NCBI GenBank assembly: GCA_963682025.1
Contig: OY821517.1
Location: forward strand, 227,749,472 to 227,813,471
Length of the DNA stretch: 64,000 nucleotides
From: Cordilura impudica
Taxonomy: Eukaryota > Arthropoda > Insecta > Diptera > Scathophagidae
Direction: 5' to 3'
A program made the translations under genes and the position numbers. Of the stretch, positions 19,627 to 29,499 are shown in pieces; position 1 is the stretch's first letter; every line of letters starts with the position of its first letter. Under the pieces are notes generated by a model, which saw only the letters and a list, made by a program, of their open reading frames with translations, searched no databases and was not told where the DNA came from.

Positions 19627-20550
19627 ATGAGTAAACAGCAAGTTGTTAATGAAATTCATAAGTCAGTAAGAAAAAATTTTGTTAGACGTAGATTCATACA
19701 AAAGGGCTATAATGATACATGGCAAATAGATCTAGTAGAAATGATTCCATTTGCTAAAATGAATAATGGGTATAAGTATCTTTTAACTGGGATAGATACT
19801 TTTTCAAAATATGCTTTTGCATATCCAGTTAAATCAAAAAAATCTTTAGAAATTGTTACTGCCATGGTTAAAATGTTTAAACGATTAAAAACAAAACCAA
19901 AAAATATACAATCTGATCAAGGGAAAGAATTTTTCAATAAAGATTTTAAATTATTAATGAAAACAAATCATATTAACCATTATCATACATATACCCATTT
20001 AAAAGCATCAATATGTGAACGTTTTAATAGAACTTTAAAAACATTAATGTGGAAAATGTTTAGTATGAGAGGAAACTACAAGTGGGTTGATGATATTGAC
20101 AGTTTAGTTTCACAATACAATAACACCTATCACCGTACAATTAAAAGGAGACCGTCTGAAGTTAATAAATCTAATCAAATTCATTTGTTACACACAGTTT
20201 ATAATTTTCCAAAATCATTCCCGCGTCATAAGTTTAAAAAAGGTGATCATGTCAGAATCAGCAAATACAAGGGAATTTTTTTTAAGGGCTATGAACCAAA
20301 TTGGTCAACAGAAGTTTTTACTATAGATAAAGTAAATATTACCAATCCTGTGACATATTTAATTAAAGATTATAGAAATGATATAATACTAAGGTCATTT
20401 TATGAATATGAACTACAAAAGGTTAAAAACAAAGATGATTTTCTGATTGAAAAAGTTTTAAAAAGAAGGGGAAAGAAACTCTTTGTCAAATGGTTAGGTT
20501 TTGATGAATCTCATAACTCTTGGATAAATAAAAATAAATTATTAAAATAA
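19627..20550 (+). CDS. Polinton retroviral-type integrase with C-terminal chromodomain
   Basis: 307 codons. The catalytic core shows D in WQIDLVEM (about residue 35), D in QSDQGKEF (about 98) and E in ASICERFNR (about 131), with 33 residues between the last two as I count. An SH3-like basic domain follows (KKGDHVRISKYKG), then a chromodomain (FLIEKVLKRRGKKLFVKWLG, then SWI) at about 269-305. The integrase joins the element ends to target DNA and makes the 6-bp duplication. The chromodomain probably guides it to histone-marked chromatin. The frame is intact. Confidence 0.93.
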   Translation: MSKQQVVNEIHKSVRKNFVRRRFIQKGYNDTWQIDLVEMIPFAKMNNGYKYLLTGIDTFSKYAFAYPVKSKKSLEIVTAMVKMFKRLKTKPKNIQSDQGKEFFNKDFKLLMKTNHINHYHTYTHLKASICERFNRTLKTLMWKMFSMRGNYKWVDDIDSLVSQYNNTYHRTIKRRPSEVNKSNQIHLLHTVYNFPKSFPRHKFKKGDHVRISKYKGIFFKGYEPNWSTEVFTIDKVNITNPVTYLIKDYRNDIILRSFYEYELQKVKNKDDFLIEKVLKRRGKKLFVKWLGFDESHNSWINKNKLLK

Positions 20551-20649
20551 CATATAGTATTGAGAAGTATAAAAGGAGAATATGTTGTTAAATTAATTTT
20601 AATTGAATAAAATCATTTAAGAAGGTACCATACAACTGTATTAAGCTAA

Positions 20650-20802
20650 ATGGATCGCATTTTTAAAAATTCTGAAGTCAAGTATGAAAAACTGAAATAT
20701 TGTAACTACTGTGGTAGCAACGATCACAATGAAGATAGATGTAAGAAAAAAGTGGAAGACAATAAAGTTAATAAATGGCAATGTTCAAAAAAGAATAAAT
20801 AA
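20650..20802 (+). CDS. 50-residue CCHC zinc-knuckle protein
   Basis: A short frame (MDRIFKNSEVKYEKLKYC...) with a perfect retroviral-type knuckle C-x2-C-x4-H-x4-C (CNYCGSNDHNEDRC, residues 18-31) in a Lys-rich context. It lies 100 nt after integrase on the same strand and just before the convergent polB end. Nucleic-acid binding is likely from the motif; any specific role is unknown. No other start codon competes in this frame. Confidence 0.6.
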   Translation: MDRIFKNSEVKYEKLKYCNYCGSNDHNEDRCKKKVEDNKVNKWQCSKKNK

Positions 20803-20897
20803 ATTATATATGAAATAAAACAAATTGTTTCAATGTTTTTTGTTTTTATTTTTATTTAAATAAAAAGTACAATATTTTGTTGGAAATAAAATAAAAC
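20803..20897. terminator. Shared poly(A) region between integrase and polB
   Basis: AATAAA signals occur on both strands between the convergent genes: plus 'gaaataaaacaaattg' near 20813, and the minus-strand reading of 'ttttatttttatttaaat' near 20845. The region probably serves cleavage and polyadenylation for both. Confidence 0.5.
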
Positions 20898-23800
20898 TTA
20901 CAAAACTACATCACTTATTTTATAATGCCCCCAAGCTAATGTATCCACATTATTAGGTAAAACATATCTCTTATCATCCTTATAGTTTAAACTTATTTTA
21001 TTTACAATTTCCGTATATAATTTATGGGATCTACTGCGAATATCCCTTTGTTCACCATAAAATGTTTTTCTCTCTATTATAGATTCTTGATAATTACGGA
21101 GTTCTAATTTTTTAACAACTGATTTTTTTACTCCTTTTACTTTTTTAATAGTTTTGGTGTAATTTTCATGATCTCCTACCGTGTAAGCGTATGCTTTTGC
21201 TTTCAGACCTGCAAATTCTCTCATAATTTTACCTGAATTTTCGTCTTTCATTAAGCCCAGAACTTTTTTGTTCAAAGACCTAATCCCATAAACATTTTCG
21301 GGTTTATATTCTGAAGTGTCAAATTTATCACTATTGTTTTTAATAATTTCGTAAATGTCTTTTTTGGAGGATATAATGAATGAATCAGTGTCCATGTAGA
21401 TACATTTCAGATTTTTATCTTCTTTAACCAAAAAATTGTAATAAAAATCATACATTAAATATTTTGATAGTTCTAATACTGTTACACCTATGTATATTGG
21501 CTTGTCATGATGTACCTCTAATTTGTTCAATTCTATACCATACAGTCCATTATCAAATACGTCTATACCAGAAAAGTTGGGTTTAGCTATAAGAGCTCTA
21601 CACCCTTCGGAATTTCTGCGATTGTCATAATTAGTAACTAATCTCACATCACGACGCTTTTCTACATTTTCCATCGTTTTACCGTATACAGCATTATTCA
21701 TTAATTTAAAAAAATTCTTTTCAAATTCATTTTTTGATGTTTTACGGTGATTTGTGTTTAAGCTTATATAGGGTTCCAACCAAAAACTTTGTTTGAATTT
21801 TAAAATTTTATTAATCTTTACAAGTATTAATCCCTGTTCTAAACACAATTGTAGGTTCTTTATATGAATTTTATAATCTTTTTTATCAGTGAGATCAGCT
21901 AATAATTTGGGGAGTTTTCCTCCAGGTGGTATTTTCTTTTGCGCACAAAATGGAAGATAGTTATGAGAATTATGAATTAAGTTGGGATATTCAAGATCAA
22001 CTTCTAGAATATATCCGTAAGTAGATTCATCACTATATTCGCTTACTTTGAAATTTTCAACTTCGTCATGAGATAAAAACGAAAAATCTGAAATGGGGAG
22101 TTTTTGTGACATGGCCCAACCATACAAGTTATTAGCATCTATATATGCTAAGTAATTTTCGTCTTTAGCAGAATCATATTCATTCATGTACTTATTGTTA
22201 GCCTTCGAAAGTCTATAAGTGCACTGCGTAATTCCTCCTCGAATGGAAGTTTTGAGGAATGAATGTATTTCAGGATCACTTATTAATTCCATTTTAACAC
22301 TTGTATATTTGAGCATAGCATCCCATGACAAAGAAGGAGCGGTAACATAGTTACATGGATCTAAACCGTAAATTTTCTTACAAACTGATCTAAAATTCTC
22401 AAAAATATCCGACAAAATAAAAACATCGCTCTTAAGATACAACAACATGTAGTCTTTAAGAGTACGACATTGAAATATATTCCAAACCTTGTTAGCAAAA
22501 GTATAGTCTTCCTCAGAACACTCCCTGTCATCTAAATGATTATAAAAATGCTCTCTGTTGGGTAAAGACTGCTCATTCAGTTTTTCAAAACTATCAACAT
22601 AGTCATACGGGAAAACACCTTTTCTATTCATAACTTCGAAATGTTCTTGTTTAGGGTATTTCTTTTTGAGTATCTTAAAATCTTCTTTATTTAAGTAGCT
22701 TGCCAACTTTTCTATACTGGAATTTAAAAACCTGTTCGAATCTATAAAATTTAATGTGTATTTAATTTTATTCCCGTCTAAAAATTTTTTGGTCATTGAA
22801 ATATATAGCTCCTTATTGCATGGTATAACTGAAAGATTACTACCTAATTCTGTAATAAAAAGATGGATATCGTACCTACTTAAATTATGAAAGAAAATTG
22901 GTACAAAAGGTACGATAAACTTGAACTTATTTTTACAATAACTATGTATATATCCCATAAGAATCCCACTAAAGTAATTATAAAACTTATCTTTCTCACC
23001 GCTTATCTTATTACTGCATGCACAACAATTTAATTCTGCTTCTGGTGTTAATGGAACATCTATATGTGTTGCGTCTGTTTTCCAATACATGTCATATACT
23101 GCATTCATTCTATTGTAAAGATGATCCAAAAATTCTCGTACACATGTTTTTCCTGAAAAAGAGTATACAACTTAATACGGAATAAATATTTAAGACTGAA
23201 TAAAACATACCTTCAAATGAATAATATTCATCTAATTCGCCATTATACGTATGTTTTATATAGTATGCTACTGCACACGCTTTGTGGTTTTGAATTACTG
23301 TAGTTCCTTTCCCTCTTGTTTTGTTGTATACAGGTAAAAGTACAGATTCCATATCAGCATACACCACAACTGGCGGAGAAATCTTTCTTTCGAAGTGTGT
23401 GAATGAAAGCATTGAACCTTACTTTGGGTATGTTGTTGTTACTTTTGAACATTCCGTTTTGTGGCGCACGGAGTTATTGAAATAAAAATTTTGACATAAG
23501 TCACAAAATTGTCCGGGAGTATTAGAATTTACAAATTGCGTTTTCACCAATCTCTGCATATCTTTTATTAGAGAGTAATGATAGTTACCATTATTTACTA
23601 AAGTCAGCAAATTAATATGGTACTCTTTAACAGTTTTGGATTGTCTTGCAGGACCCACAACTTTAAACTTATTATTTGCTTTCTTTAATTCATAAATGTT
23701 GATGCTGAAGTTTGGGTTATTTTGTTCAAATATTTTAAGTGCCGGCAATAAAACTGGAAATGACATATTCGAAAAGTCTAGAGTTATTCCCCGAAATTTA

Positions 23801-24675
23801 ATTTTATTGGAACTTATATCATTAATTTTATAATATTTGGTATCACATAATTTTTTTTTATCGGAAGCACTCCAATTGTCCTTCTTTAATGCTATTGCGG
23901 CTAAAACGCACCATTTAAAGCAGAAAGAATCACTATTTCTTACGTTTATGACAGCTTTTTTTGCTGCTATTGCTTTTGGCACCGGTATGTAATTCCCAAT
24001 CGGAATACTCTCCAATTTGCATACAGTCATCTCGATATATTTGAAATGGTCGATTGCCCATCCGCTATCTCTCTCCTGGAACTCACTCGCTTGTCTTTCC
24101 AACTCATTATTAAAATCTCCAATTACTTCATCAATTTCATCAATATTTCTTATACTATTGAATGAAGTTGCAAAATGTTTTAATGATGATATTGGTTCTC
24201 CTTCGGTTGAATTTTTCACGTACAGTCCAAATAGCACCATATTCAATTTTATGAAGTCAAATTCTATTAACCTTTCAATTATAAGTTCTTTTACGAATAT
24301 TTTTGTATCAAGCAAAAATTTTTTAATTTCAATTTCGTTTTTCAAATTACTATAAATCCGATATTGTTTTACAACCATTGGATTTTTTAAAATAATTTCG
24401 AAAATGTTTTCCTTCAAAAATCTTTCGGAATTATCCTTATGCACATTTGTCCTCAAATGAATTTTATACTTATTTTCAAGGATATTTTTTTTGCATACTT
24501 GACAAAATATTTCTGGTACACTAACTTTTACTTTTTTTCGCATTGGATTGATGTTAAAAATACCACGTCTTTTAGTTTTACCGACGCATTTTTGTAGAAG
24601 GTGTAGCTCCAAATTTGCTACTCCTTCAACAACAATTCCGCAATCGGAGCACTGGATTTTAATTAAATTTTCCAT
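20898..24675 (-). pseudogene. polB: Protein-primed DNA polymerase B (one intron, one in-frame stop)
   Basis: About 1240 codons read 24675 to 20898. N-terminus: two zinc fingers (C9, C12, H25, C30, and CQVCKKNILENKYKIH at about 58). Exonuclease motifs: I (VVYADMES), II (FHNLSRYDIHL), III (YLKSDVFILSD). Polymerase motifs: A (AYIDANNLYGWAM), B (KLMNNAVYGKTMEN), C (YMDTDSFI) and the late lysine motif (GLKAKAYAY). Motif A with NLYG is the protein-primed type. A 58-bp intron (23153-23210, GTATGT...TTTCAG on the minus strand) splits a Gly codon and joins the frames exactly. A TAA at 23419-23421 interrupts the frame just before exonuclease motif I with no register change. Either this copy is dead or that stop is bypassed. 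Confidence 0.9.
23153..23210 (-). other. 58-bp spliceosomal-type intron in polB
   Basis: On the minus strand the sequence begins gtatgttttattc and ends ctttttcag, with a pyrimidine-rich 3' end. Removing it links the frame ending SFEG to KTCVREF without register loss. Length and AT content fit short dipteran introns. Confidence 0.8.
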
Positions 24676-25202
24676 TTTTAATTTTTATTTTTTATTTTTT
24701 GGGTGAATATAGGAGAACCAGTAAGCTTGATGTTGACGGTACTAAATGTTTGTATCTATGGAGAACAACTCGAATAGTTGAGAGTATGTACAATACTAAT
24801 TTCTTTATTGAAAATAAAACCTTAATAACTATATATAAAAATCTTAAGCCTTATCTAGAACTAATAACTACACTTGCGTCTACACACAAGCAAAACTTTT
24901 AGTGATATTATGAATTCCCCCCCAATGTGTTATATTATCTTAGAAAAACAGTAGTAAAAACATCCTAAGATAATACATATGTACGTAATTCCAATCAATT
25001 AGGGATTTCTTATAATTAAAAATACATAATTACAAATATTCTTAGAAATATCACTGTGTATGTGTGTGTGTGTAACGCAGGCTAAATTATATGAACTATG
25101 TTCATATTTGAATAGTTCACGATAGAACCCTCAACATATATAGTATATTTATATATATATATAAGGTGTTTTTAGTATAAGCTAGTAAAGAGAAGAAATA
25201 AC
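24676..25202. other. Divergent intergenic region, polB / small ORF
   Basis: This 527-bp spacer lies between polB (minus) and the virion genes (plus). It starts with 'atataggagaaccagtaag' (24706), a copy of the Polinton terminal motif. It also holds a (GT)n run at 25058-25070, an imperfect palindrome 'tgaactatgttcata...gaatagttca' near 25091-25120, and a TA-rich tract before 25203. It probably contains promoters in both directions. A 67-codon frame at 24699-24902 has no supporting feature. Confidence 0.5.
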
Positions 25203-25478
25203 ATGGCACTGAGAGCAAAAATTGAAACCTTTTTACGTGATTTTAATAGAATCATATGTTTGGATGATATGAACTTTATACTCAATTTTATAAATCTTCT
25301 TGATATCTTTGAAAATAAAGTACTATTGGAAACTGTGCATGGAGAGCATTTTAATGATTGTCCTTGGTCTGAAGATACTTGTTTGGAAGGACCTGATACT
25401 TGCAAATGCATTGTATATAGCTTTAGAAAGCATTCTGTAATCAATCTAATAGAAAAATATACATATACGACATTTTAA
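25203..25478 (+). CDS. Small acidic Cys-containing Polinton protein (unknown)
   Basis: 91 codons, starting MALRAKIETFLRDF. The N-terminal half is helical and hydrophobic (FILNFINLLDIFENKVLL). The C-terminal half carries a C/H cluster (HFNDCPWSEDTC......CKC) that could bind metal. It stands 85 nt upstream of the ATPase on the same strand, with a TA-rich promoter-like tract in front. I recognise no family. Confidence 0.45.
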   Translation: MALRAKIETFLRDFNRIICLDDMNFILNFINLLDIFENKVLLETVHGEHFNDCPWSEDTCLEGPDTCKCIVYSFRKHSVINLIEKYTYTTF

Positions 25479-25563
25479 TTTAGATAAATGTATATAAGAC
25501 CAAATAAAAGTTTAAAACTATAAATATGTTTTTCATTTCGTATTCAACATTTAATACTACAAG

Positions 25564-26253
25564 ATGTTTTATCAGTTCACGCATCCATTCACAATGCTGA
25601 TTAGTGGACCTTCAGGATCTGGAAAAACCACCTTTTTAAAAAATCTTATAAGTTGCAAGCAATTTTTAATAAGTTCACCAATTACCAGAATTATTTGGTG
25701 CTACGGAGAAGAAAATGCCAAACCAAATTTTAATAATATAGAATATTATAATGGGATACCAAATGATTTGGACAATGATTTACATGAACCAGTTTTACTT
25801 ATTTTAGATGATTTAATGATGGGCGCATTTAATAAGAATGTGTGTGAGCTTTTCACAAAAGGGTCTCATCACAGAAATTTCTCCGTTATTGTTGTAACTC
25901 AAAATATTTTTCATAAATCGTCTCATACAAGAGACATTTCGTTGAACTCAAAATATATTGTTGTATTTAAAAATCCAAGGGACACATTACAGTTTCAGCA
26001 TTTAGCAAGACAAATTGAACCCGGAAATTCAGTAGAATTAATGAGAATATATAAAGAAGTTACTAACAAACCTCATGGTTACTTATTGATTGACCTTACT
26101 CAAAGTATAAACGATCTATTAAGATACAGAACAAATATCTTCAATCCAAATTTTTGTTTCTGCTATTGTGATACAACTGAAAATGGTATTAAAAAAGAAC
26201 TTAAAACGATTGAAGGAAAACAAGCATATGTTGTATGTTCTCAAGACGAATAA
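25564..26253 (+). CDS. Genome-packaging ATPase (FtsK/HerA type)
   Basis: 229 codons. Walker A is GPSGSGKT at residues 15-22. Walker B is VLLILDDLMM near 78-88. A polar Q in VIVVTQNIFH near 115 is placed like sensor residues of the FtsK-HerA family. In Polintons and adenovirus-like elements this protein is thought to pump DNA into the capsid. Length is normal for the family and the frame is intact. Its 3' end overlaps the start of the next small gene, and the virion genes follow closely. Confidence 0.9.
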   Translation: MFYQFTHPFTMLISGPSGSGKTTFLKNLISCKQFLISSPITRIIWCYGEENAKPNFNNIEYYNGIPNDLDNDLHEPVLLILDDLMMGAFNKNVCELFTKGSHHRNFSVIVVTQNIFHKSSHTRDISLNSKYIVVFKNPRDTLQFQHLARQIEPGNSVELMRIYKEVTNKPHGYLLIDLTQSINDLLRYRTNIFNPNFCFCYCDTTENGIKKELKTIEGKQAYVVCSQDE

Positions 26254-26530
26254 CGGAAAACTACGGAAAGCAATACTTGAAAATGTTGACGATGATTTTA
26301 TAAAAACTATAATTGAAATAATATTCAATACCCTAAATGGAAATAATAAACTTAAACCTAAAGATCATACAATTTTAAATAGATATAAAAAAGAACTTCG
26401 AATCATTTCAAAATCAAATGGATCTGTAAAGTCAAAAAGGAAGGTACTAATTCAAAAAGGTGGATTTTTACCTGTATTGCTATCGTCACTGTTGGGAGGC
26501 TTTATTGGAAAATTAATAGAAAATGTCTAA
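26228..26530 (+). CDS. Small basic virion-associated protein with hydrophobic tail
   Basis: I place the start at the ATG at 26228 (MLYVLKTNNGKLRKAIL), overlapping the ATPase by 26 nt; the frame is open further up to 26168. About 100 residues: a basic helical body (KLRKAILEN, KKELRIISKSNG), then QKGGFLPVLLSSLLGGFIGKLI. The 'QKGGFLP' plus glycine-rich hydrophobic end resembles small membrane-active or core proteins of adenovirus-like Polintons (inference). It ends within the next gene's start (ATGTCTAA overlap). Confidence 0.6.
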   Translation: MLYVLKTNNGKLRKAILENVDDDFIKTIIEIIFNTLNGNNKLKPKDHTILNRYKKELRIISKSNGSVKSKRKVLIQKGGFLPVLLSSLLGGFIGKLIENV

Positions 26531-27203
26531 TAAAGGAAAATTAAATAAAGTTATATTACTACATCCAAATACTTATTATGTAATGTTAGAAGATCAATTA
26601 TCTTCTGAATTTATTACCAGAAAACTAATACCATACCTAAATGATGAGTCAATATCAGACTTCAACAAATGGATTAAAATCATACAAGAATTAAATATGT
26701 TTATAAAAAGAAAAATTAATCCCGTCAAACCATTAACGGATAATCATAAATCAGTTGTGAAAGAAAACGAAAATCTTGTTATTAATAATACTGATCCAAT
26801 GATGAATAAAAATTTGGAAAAGAATTTTGAAGTAACTGAAAACTATGATAAGTTTGAAACCCCTGAAAAATTTTCTAACTCTACACCTAAATTAAAAATA
26901 AATCAAAACGAATTAAAATTTTTTAAAGATAACGATTTAGATGAAAAATACCTAAATATTTCCAAACGTAAATTAGAAGATAAAGATTATCCGTACTTAA
27001 AAAAGAAAAAAACAGAAACATCAGAAGAAAAAAATACAAGTGTTAAATCTAAAAAGAAATTGTTATTTGATGAAACGACAACAGAAACTCCACATAAAGA
27101 TACAAGGCCTAAATCAAAGGGGAAACCCAAAATAAAACATCCATACGATACCAGATCTGTTCAAAAGGGGGAAAGTTGGATAAAATGGAAATCACTTTAT
27201 TAA
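26523..27203 (+). CDS. Polinton protein of unknown function, helical head and charged linker
   Basis: 226 codons. Residues 1-65 look folded (VILLHPNTYYVMLEDQLSSE, FNKWIKIIQEL). The rest is Lys/Asn/Glu-rich and probably disordered, ending in a conserved-looking TRSVQKGESWIKWKSLY. It overlaps the previous gene by 8 nt and lies in the virion cluster, so a structural or assembly role is plausible. I do not recognise the family. Confidence 0.6.
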   Translation: MSNKGKLNKVILLHPNTYYVMLEDQLSSEFITRKLIPYLNDESISDFNKWIKIIQELNMFIKRKINPVKPLTDNHKSVVKENENLVINNTDPMMNKNLEKNFEVTENYDKFETPEKFSNSTPKLKINQNELKFFKDNDLDEKYLNISKRKLEDKDYPYLKKKKTETSEEKNTSVKSKKKLLFDETTTETPHKDTRPKSKGKPKIKHPYDTRSVQKGESWIKWKSLY

Positions 27204-27268
27204 GAAAATTTTAATAAAAGATTAAACAAATAAAAAATGTGTTTTATTCATATTAGATTCTTTTAACC

Positions 27269-27709
27269 ATGAACATACCAAACAATTTTTATGTAACATT
27301 ATTAAGTAATAACTCTTTAATGGTTTATGAAGATAATGTTCTTTCCGCATTTACGAATTTGGTTAATTTACCTGCAATAACTTCAAAAGAGGATTGGGAA
27401 GTTGGAGTAACTGAATTATATTTAAATGATGGATCCGCCGAGGAACCAACAATTTTATTTATCTATAGTGATATTATAAAACCGAGATGTATTGGAAACA
27501 AAAATATAAGATGTCTTCGAGTATTACCATATAAGGGACATAGCGTTTGCTATGATTTTCATAATGTGGAATACTATCCTTTAGAAATATCAATAATTAA
27601 CGATATTTCAATACTCATAACTAATTTAGATGGAACTCAATACAATTTCGAATCCTCAACAACACCGAATTTTATAACATTACACTTTAAAAAAATTAAA
27701 ACACTATAA
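27269..27709 (+). CDS. Penton-like minor capsid protein (single jelly roll)
   Basis: 146 codons beginning MNIPNNFYVTLLSNNS. The pattern FYVTLLSNNSLMVYEDNVLS, then DWEVGVTELYL and, near the C-terminus, ITLHFKKI, is the recurrent layout of Polinton minor capsid proteins that form the vertices. Mostly beta strands, no membrane segment. It is placed directly before the pVI-like and major capsid genes, as in other Polintons. Assignment is by pattern and context. Confidence 0.7.
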   Translation: MNIPNNFYVTLLSNNSLMVYEDNVLSAFTNLVNLPAITSKEDWEVGVTELYLNDGSAEEPTILFIYSDIIKPRCIGNKNIRCLRVLPYKGHSVCYDFHNVEYYPLEISIINDISILITNLDGTQYNFESSTTPNFITLHFKKIKTL

Positions 27710-27752
27710 ATGTAGAGAGTTTTGTAAAATGTTGTCAGATTGATAAATCATC

Positions 27753-28214
27753 GTGATGGATCAAGTATATAATGCATACTACTCAAGGCAGCAGGGCGGT
27801 GGAATAAGTCATATCGGAACATTATATGTGACTCCACGAGTTTTGCAGCATGGTCGCGGAATCGGTTCATTTTTTTCATCACTATTTAGAACATTAAAAC
27901 CTTTAATTTTTTCTGGAGTAAATACAATTAAAAATCAAGCAATTGATACCAGTAAAGCTATATTAAATGACTTCGGTCGCAAGCCTTTACGAAATATTTT
28001 GGATGAACAAGGAAAAATTGCGTTAAATAACTTATCAGAGAAAGCTGTCAAAAAAATATATTCCAAGTTCCAACGAGGTTCAGGCAAGAGACGTATAAAA
28101 CGTCGAAATAAAAAAAGAAATCGTCAGTCTCTCAAACATTCTAAAGTGAAGCGCATAAGGAAGAAAAAGAAGAAAAGCACCAATATAAATATTAAAGACA
28201 TATTTTCAAAATGA
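27753..28214 (+). CDS. Basic virion protein, pVI/pX-like
   Basis: 153 codons. A glycine-rich amphipathic region (GRGIGSFFSSLFRTLKPLIF, about residues 43-62) is followed by helices and a very basic tail (RRIKRRNKKRNRQ, RIRKKKKKS). This combination of a membrane-active helix and DNA-binding tail recalls adenovirus-type minor core proteins. The stop overlaps the major capsid ATG (ATGA at 28211-28214). Role is inferred. Confidence 0.6.
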   Translation: MMDQVYNAYYSRQQGGGISHIGTLYVTPRVLQHGRGIGSFFSSLFRTLKPLIFSGVNTIKNQAIDTSKAILNDFGRKPLRNILDEQGKIALNNLSEKAVKKIYSKFQRGSGKRRIKRRNKKRNRQSLKHSKVKRIRKKKKKSTNINIKDIFSK

Positions 28215-29497
28215 ACATGTCAAAACATATAGAATGTATGAAAAGTGAATTGGATTTATTTGAACCACATCCCATTCAAACTAGTATTTTAAACACCGAA
28301 GAAGTATCCTACAATCCTATCGCAACTTTGGACAACCCCAGCTCTATAGAATTTGTGTGTCTCGGTAATGGAGATACATATCGTGATTTGTCTAGCGTAT
28401 ACCTAAGATTAGTAATTCAACTCAAAGCAAAGGATAACTCAGATATTACAGACGATTCAATTGGAGTTGTAAATAATATTCTACATTCTCTGTTTCGAAG
28501 TGTTTCTGTCTATCTGAATAATGTTCCCGTATCCCATAGCGATAATAACTATCACTATAAGACTTATATACAAACATTACTTAATTATGGAAGTGATGCT
28601 AGTCGAACTCATCTAACATCATCTGGATGGTATCCTGACTATTATATCGATGGTGAACTTCGAAAAGGACAAAAACAAATTAACAAGTTATTTGCACGAA
28701 GTAATAAAGTTGAGTTAATTGGACGAGTTCATGGTGATATCTTTAGTCAGCCTAAATTACTTTTAAATAATGTAGATTTACGTATTGTATTTAATTTGGA
28801 GAAATCATCATTTTATATGATGGATCTCGAATCAACTGGTGCTGAATTGAAAATTTTGGAGGCTCAATTATATATGAATCACATTACTGTTAATCCGGGG
28901 ATATTACTAGCTCACCATAAAATGTTGCAGGAAAAACCAGCCATATATCCATTAAATAGAACTGAAATTAAATCGTTTACCATGTATCCTGGAAATCATA
29001 GTTTATCTATTGATAATGTAGTAATTGGTCAATTACCTACATTTTTAGCATTTTGTATGGTTGGAAATGTTGCATACTCAGGGAATATAAAAATGGATCC
29101 ATTTGAGTTTAAACATTTTTATTTACAAACACTAAATTTGTCAGTAAATGGTATTCAAATTCCATCACAAGCATTAGAATTTGATTATTCCGGTGTAACC
29201 CATAGAAGTACGAGAGCATACAATATGTTATTTAATGCTATTGGAATAAAGAATTCCGATAGAGGAATTCATATAAATAAACAATCATTTGATAATGGTT
29301 CATTCATTTTGGGGTTTGATCTTTCACCTGATCATTCTAATAACGATTTATGTGCAAAGATTTTAAAGCAAGGAAATGTACGCATTGAAGGAAAATTCAC
29401 ACGAGCTTTGTTGGAACCAGTGACCTGTCTTGTTTATTGTGAATATGATTCTATGATTGAAATTGATAAAAATAGAAACGTTAAAATAACTTTATAA
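28211..29497 (+). CDS. Major capsid protein (double jelly roll)
   Basis: 428 codons starting MNMSKHIECMKSELDLF. The front motif LDLFEPHPIQTSI is followed by IEFVCLGNGDTYRDLSSVYL and later by strand-rich segments (LEAQLYMNHITVNP, MYPGNHSLSIDN, RALLEPVTCLVYCEYDSMIE). This matches the Polinton major capsid family, often annotated in animal genomes as F54H12.2-like. Length is normal and the frame intact. It lies between the pVI-like gene and the protease, the usual virion gene order. Confidence 0.87.
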   Translation: MNMSKHIECMKSELDLFEPHPIQTSILNTEEVSYNPIATLDNPSSIEFVCLGNGDTYRDLSSVYLRLVIQLKAKDNSDITDDSIGVVNNILHSLFRSVSVYLNNVPVSHSDNNYHYKTYIQTLLNYGSDASRTHLTSSGWYPDYYIDGELRKGQKQINKLFARSNKVELIGRVHGDIFSQPKLLLNNVDLRIVFNLEKSSFYMMDLESTGAELKILEAQLYMNHITVNPGILLAHHKMLQEKPAIYPLNRTEIKSFTMYPGNHSLSIDNVVIGQLPTFLAFCMVGNVAYSGNIKMDPFEFKHFYLQTLNLSVNGIQIPSQALEFDYSGVTHRSTRAYNMLFNAIGIKNSDRGIHINKQSFDNGSFILGFDLSPDHSNNDLCAKILKQGNVRIEGKFTRALLEPVTCLVYCEYDSMIEIDKNRNVKITL

Positions 29498-29499
29498 AA

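Noticed and set aside
24699..24902. 67-codon plus ORF next to polB
   Set aside because: No motif, overlaps the likely divergent promoter, and begins in a copy of the TIR terminal motif.
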